In this document: piece after piece, positions 61,840 through 64,000 of the stretch
Position numbering within the stretch: position 1 is the stretch's first letter
Layout: each line of letters begins with the position of its first letter
Notes under the pieces: model-generated
Database searches by the model: none
What the model was told of the DNA's origin: nothing
Seen by the model: only the letters and a program-made list of their open reading frames with translations
Position numbers and translations under genes: made by a program
Source of the DNA: Streptomyces roseicoloratus
GTDB taxonomy: Bacteria; Actinomycetota; Actinomycetes; Streptomycetales; Streptomycetaceae
Length of the DNA stretch: 64,000 nt
Reading direction: 5' to 3'
Assembly (NCBI RefSeq): GCF_004117935.1
Contig: NZ_SDOY01000096.1
Location: forward strand, 1 to 64,000

Positions 61840-62771
61840 CGGCGGCCCCCCAGCCTCCTCCGGCGGCCTCCTCGCCTCGGGCGGGAGCCGGGCCTTCGGC
61901 GGCAGCCGGGCTTCCGGCGGCACCCCGGCCCGCGACGGCGGAACCCCGGTCCGCGACGGCGGAGCCCCGGTCCGCGACGGCGGAGCCCCGGTCCGCGGTG
62001 GCGGAGCCCCGGGCTCCGGTGACGCGCCGCCCGCGGGTCGTCTCGCTCGTGCCCTCGCTGACGGAGGCGGTCGCCGTGTCCGCGCCGGGCGCCCTGGTCG
62101 GCGCCACCGACTGGTGCACCCATCCCGCCGGGCTCGACGGCACGGTCACGCGGATCGGCGGCACCAAGAACCCCGACACCGGCGCCATCGCCCGGCTGCG
62201 GCCCGATCTGGTGATCGCCAACGAGGAGGAGAACCGGCGCCCCGACCTCGACGCCCTGCGCGCCGCCGGGCTCGACGTCCTCGTCACCGAGGTCCGTACC
62301 CTCGACCAGGCCTTCGCCGAACTCGACCGCGTGCTCACGGCCTGCGGCGTCGCCGGACGGCCGGAATGGCTGGACGCCGCCGAGGCCGCCTGGGCCGACG
62401 CGGCCGAGACCGTCGCCCGGGGCGACGAGCCGGTCCGTACCGCCGTCGTCCCGATCTGGCGCCGCCCCTGGATGGTGCTCGGACGCGACACCTTCGCCGG
62501 GGACCTGCTCGCCCGCCTCGGCGTGCGGAACCTCTACGCCGGGCACCCCGAGCGCTACCCGCGCGTACCGGTCGAGGAGCTGAACGCCGCGGCGCCCGAC
62601 GTCGTCGTCCTGCCCGACGAGCCCTACCGCTTCACGCGGGACGACGGCCCCGAGGCGTTCCCCGGGGCCGTCGCCGCGCTCGTCGACGGACGACACCTCA
62701 CCTGGTACGGGCCGTCGCTGGCCGAGGCTCCGCGGTCACTCGCCCGGGCCCTGCGAGCAGCGAGCCGCTGA
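61836..62771 (+). CDS. BtuF-like helical-backbone metal/cobalamin-binding protein, apparently cytoplasmic
   Basis: A 311-residue member of the class III periplasmic-binding fold used for B12, haem and siderophores. The core (from ~65) has RVVSLVPSLTEAV, VGATDWCTHPAGL, RIGGTKNPDTGAI, RPDLVIANEEENRRP and a C-terminal PDEPYRFTRDDGPEAF. No signal peptide is visible: the N-terminal ~60 residues are an Ala/Pro/Arg-rich repeat encoded by a 21-nt minisatellite. It is coupled to the XRE-cupin gene. An intracellular sensor or cofactor-handling role is inferred. Its 3' end overlaps the convergent TDT transporter gene by 74 nt. Confidence 0.85.
   Translation: MTAAPQPPPAASSPRAGAGPSAAAGLPAAPRPATAEPRSATAEPRSATAEPRSAVAEPRAPVTRRPRVVSLVPSLTEAVAVSAPGALVGATDWCTHPAGLDGTVTRIGGTKNPDTGAIARLRPDLVIANEEENRRPDLDALRAAGLDVLVTEVRTLDQAFAELDRVLTACGVAGRPEWLDAAEAAWADAAETVARGDEPVRTAVVPIWRRPWMVLGRDTFAGDLLARLGVRNLYAGHPERYPRVPVEELNAAAPDVVVLPDEPYRFTRDDGPEAFPGAVAALVDGRHLTWYGPSLAEAPRSLARALRAASR
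61932..62015. repeat. 21-nt coding minisatellite, four units
   Basis: Units at 61932, 61953, 61974 and 61995 (core GCGACGGCGGAGCCCCGGTCC). Units 2 and 3 are identical; 1 and 4 differ at a few bases. They encode repeated Ser-Ala-Thr-Ala-Glu-Pro-Arg in the BtuF-like protein. Confidence 0.95.
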
Positions 62772-63891
62772 CCAGGCCGCGCAGGGTGTGGCCGGCGGCG
62801 AGCAGCCAGGCGGCGACGAGCAGGACGTAGAGGCCGGCCGCGAGCCAGCGGAAGGCGGCGAGACCGGTGTGCTGCGCCAGGCCCTCCGCCCCCGTCACGC
62901 AGGTGCCGACCGGGAAGGTGAAGGCCCAGAAGGTCATCGCGAAGCCCATGCCCCGGCGGCGGGCCCGTACGACCAGCGCACCGGCCAGGGCCAGCCACAG
63001 CAGGGCGAAGCCCATGACGGGGACGCCGTAGAGCACGGCGAAGGCGCCGAAGCCGTGGGCGTACGGCTCGGGCAGCACGCCCGGCGCGGCGTCGGCGAAC
63101 TTGTTCGCGGCGGTCGTCGACTGGCCCAGCGGGCCCAGGACCAGGAACAGGGTGGGGGTGAGGGCGAGCGGCAGCGGGCCGTGGGTGACGAGACGGCCGA
63201 AGACCAGCGGCAGCATCACCAGGGTCGCGAGCAGGCTGACGCCGAACATCGCGTAACAGGCCACCAGGAAGGTCTGCTGGACCTGGCCGGAGGGCAGGTG
63301 GGGCAGGAGCAGCGGGCCGACCGCGGCCGCCACCATGGGGGCGACGACCGGCAGCAGCCACACGGGGGAGGCGCCCTCGATCCGGTGCCGGGTCACCATC
63401 AGGTACGGCACCGCCACGGCGGCCACCAGGCCGACGGCCGTGCCCGCCGTGAACAGGACGGCGGCCACGGCCACCGCGGCGGCCAGGCCGATCCAGTCCT
63501 TGCCGACGATCATCGTTCCGCCGCCGACCGCGAGCAGAGCCATGGCGAGGCAGCCGTAGAACGGTGCCGTCGCCGGGTCCAGCAGATGGGCGCGGGCCTG
63601 GTCGCGGTGGTGGGTCCAGTGCAGCGCGCGGGCGGTCAGCAGCGTCAGGAGCAGCGCGAGGGACAGCGCCCAGACGGCGGCGCAGGCGGTGCGCAGGCCC
63701 GGCACGTCCGCCGGGAGGGTGGCTCCCGCGTTGGCGACGATGGCGGTGCCCATCACCGCGGCGTACCAGTTGGGGCCGAGGTGACGGACCGGGGCCCACC
63801 GCACGCCGGGGGTGGTGGCGAGGGAAGCCGGGCGGGCCGGATCGGCCGGATGGGCCGGATCGGTCGGGCGGGAAGGTACGAGCGTTGCCAT
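62698..63891 (-). CDS. TDT/SLAC1-family transporter (TehA-like)
   Basis: A 397-residue membrane protein with about ten hydrophobic segments, of the tellurite-resistance/dicarboxylate transporter (TDT) family that includes TehA and plant SLAC1 anion channels. HLGPNWYAAVMGTAIVANAG near the start is a family signature, and GFAMTFWAFTFPVGTCVTGA is typical of the C-terminal half. The substrate is not predictable. The ATG at 63891 follows GAAGGTCGAGG; a TTG-type extension upstream has no support. Its last 74 nt overlap the end of the convergent BtuF-like gene. It is divergent from the partial gene at the window end. Confidence 0.88.
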   Translation of the reverse strand: MATLVPSRPTDPAHPADPARPASLATTPGVRWAPVRHLGPNWYAAVMGTAIVANAGATLPADVPGLRTACAAVWALSLALLLTLLTARALHWTHHRDQARAHLLDPATAPFYGCLAMALLAVGGGTMIVGKDWIGLAAAVAVAAVLFTAGTAVGLVAAVAVPYLMVTRHRIEGASPVWLLPVVAPMVAAAVGPLLLPHLPSGQVQQTFLVACYAMFGVSLLATLVMLPLVFGRLVTHGPLPLALTPTLFLVLGPLGQSTTAANKFADAAPGVLPEPYAHGFGAFAVLYGVPVMGFALLWLALAGALVVRARRRGMGFAMTFWAFTFPVGTCVTGAEGLAQHTGLAAFRWLAAGLYVLLVAAWLLAAGHTLRGLVSGSLLAGPGRVTAEPRPATARTR

Positions 63892-63949
63892 GCCTCGACC
63901 TTCTCGCGGGCGTAGGGCCCCCACCAGGGGTGATGGCACTATGAGGACA

Positions 63950-63955
63950 TAAGCT
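63950..63955 (+). promoter_or_regulatory. -10 element of a leaderless promoter (TAAGCT)
   Basis: TAAGCT ends exactly 6 nt before the ATG at 63962. ATAAG and CTTAT flank it as a short inverted repeat. Confidence 0.5.
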
Positions 63956-63961
63956 GGCCTT

Positions 63962-64000
63962 ATGAGCAGTGAGCCGAGCGACGTCGTCAGCCTTCTGTCC
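63962..64000 (+). CDS. start of a divergent gene, cut by the window end
   Basis: Only 13 codons are visible (MSSEPSDVVSLLS), so the family cannot be named. Its position, divergent from the TDT transporter with a 70-nt shared promoter region, would suit a regulator of that transporter. The start is supported only by the -10 element 6 nt upstream. Confidence 0.45.
   Translation, partial: MSSEPSDVVSLLS

Overview
The window is chromosomal DNA of a high-GC actinomycete, almost certainly Streptomyces or a very close relative. The evidence is very strong GC bias at third codon positions, many GTG and TTG starts, mycothiol synthesis (mshC), F420-type oxidoreductases, and a complete Pup-proteasome locus (arc, dop, pup, prcB, prcA, pafA, pafBC) beside tatAC and a glycerol regulon of gylR-glpFKD type. 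Most of the window looks like conserved core chromosome. I see no insertion sequence, integrase, CRISPR array, rRNA or tRNA.

Layout. 1-4.5 kb: a RecD-like helix-hairpin-helix protein (cut by the window edge), an aldo/keto reductase, an F420-type oxidoreductase and a ferritin-like protein. 4.7-10.7 kb: corA, then a histidine phosphatase, a DUF3090 protein, a kinase-fold protein and mshC, then a convergent PAC2-family gene. 10.9-15.9 kb: the glycerol regulon on the minus strand (gylR, glpF, glpK, glpD). 16.1-24.2 kb: cobalamin-dependent metH, a HAD phosphatase, and two tandem paralogous substrate-binding lipoproteins without a permease. 24.3-29.6 kb: an orphan LuxR-type response regulator, a RecB/Cas4-like nuclease, an M50 protease, trmI, a small secreted protein and a ferredoxin. 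29.8-35.9 kb: arc, dop, pup, a frameshifted endonuclease VII-like gene, prcB and prcA. 36.1-38.6 kb: a divergent LacI regulator and MFS transporter. 38.6-48.6 kb: pafA, two FKBP isomerases, pafB, pafC, two tiny genes, tatA, tatC and a Ski2-like helicase. 48.8-57.8 kb is more variable: a P450, an ADP-ribosylglycohydrolase, two membrane proteins divergent from a MerR regulator, a mosaic secreted propeller/DUF11/RTX protein, 54-nt tandem repeats, an iron-boxed siderophore-interacting protein and a 5'-3' exonuclease. 57.8-64 kb: a betaine-type ABC transporter (ATPase plus permease/binding-protein fusion), an XRE-cupin regulator coupled to a BtuF-like protein, a TDT-family transporter, and the first codons of a divergent gene.

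How it works together. Dop deamidates the C-terminal Gln of Pup, PafA ligates Pup to lysines, and Arc (the Mpa orthologue) feeds tagged proteins to the PrcA/PrcB core. PafBC is a WYL-type DNA-damage activator encoded downstream of pafA. The glycerol genes form a self-contained regulon, with a shared sequence motif upstream of gylR and glpF that is a good GylR operator candidate.

The strongest points for follow-up are: the decayed endonuclease VII-like gene inside the proteasome operon; the phosphatase/DUF3090/kinase-fold cassette before mshC; a recurring leaderless promoter layout (-10 hexamer 6-7 nt before the start codon); a clustered inverted-repeat operator between merR and the ABA4-like membrane genes; and the mosaic secreted propeller protein.
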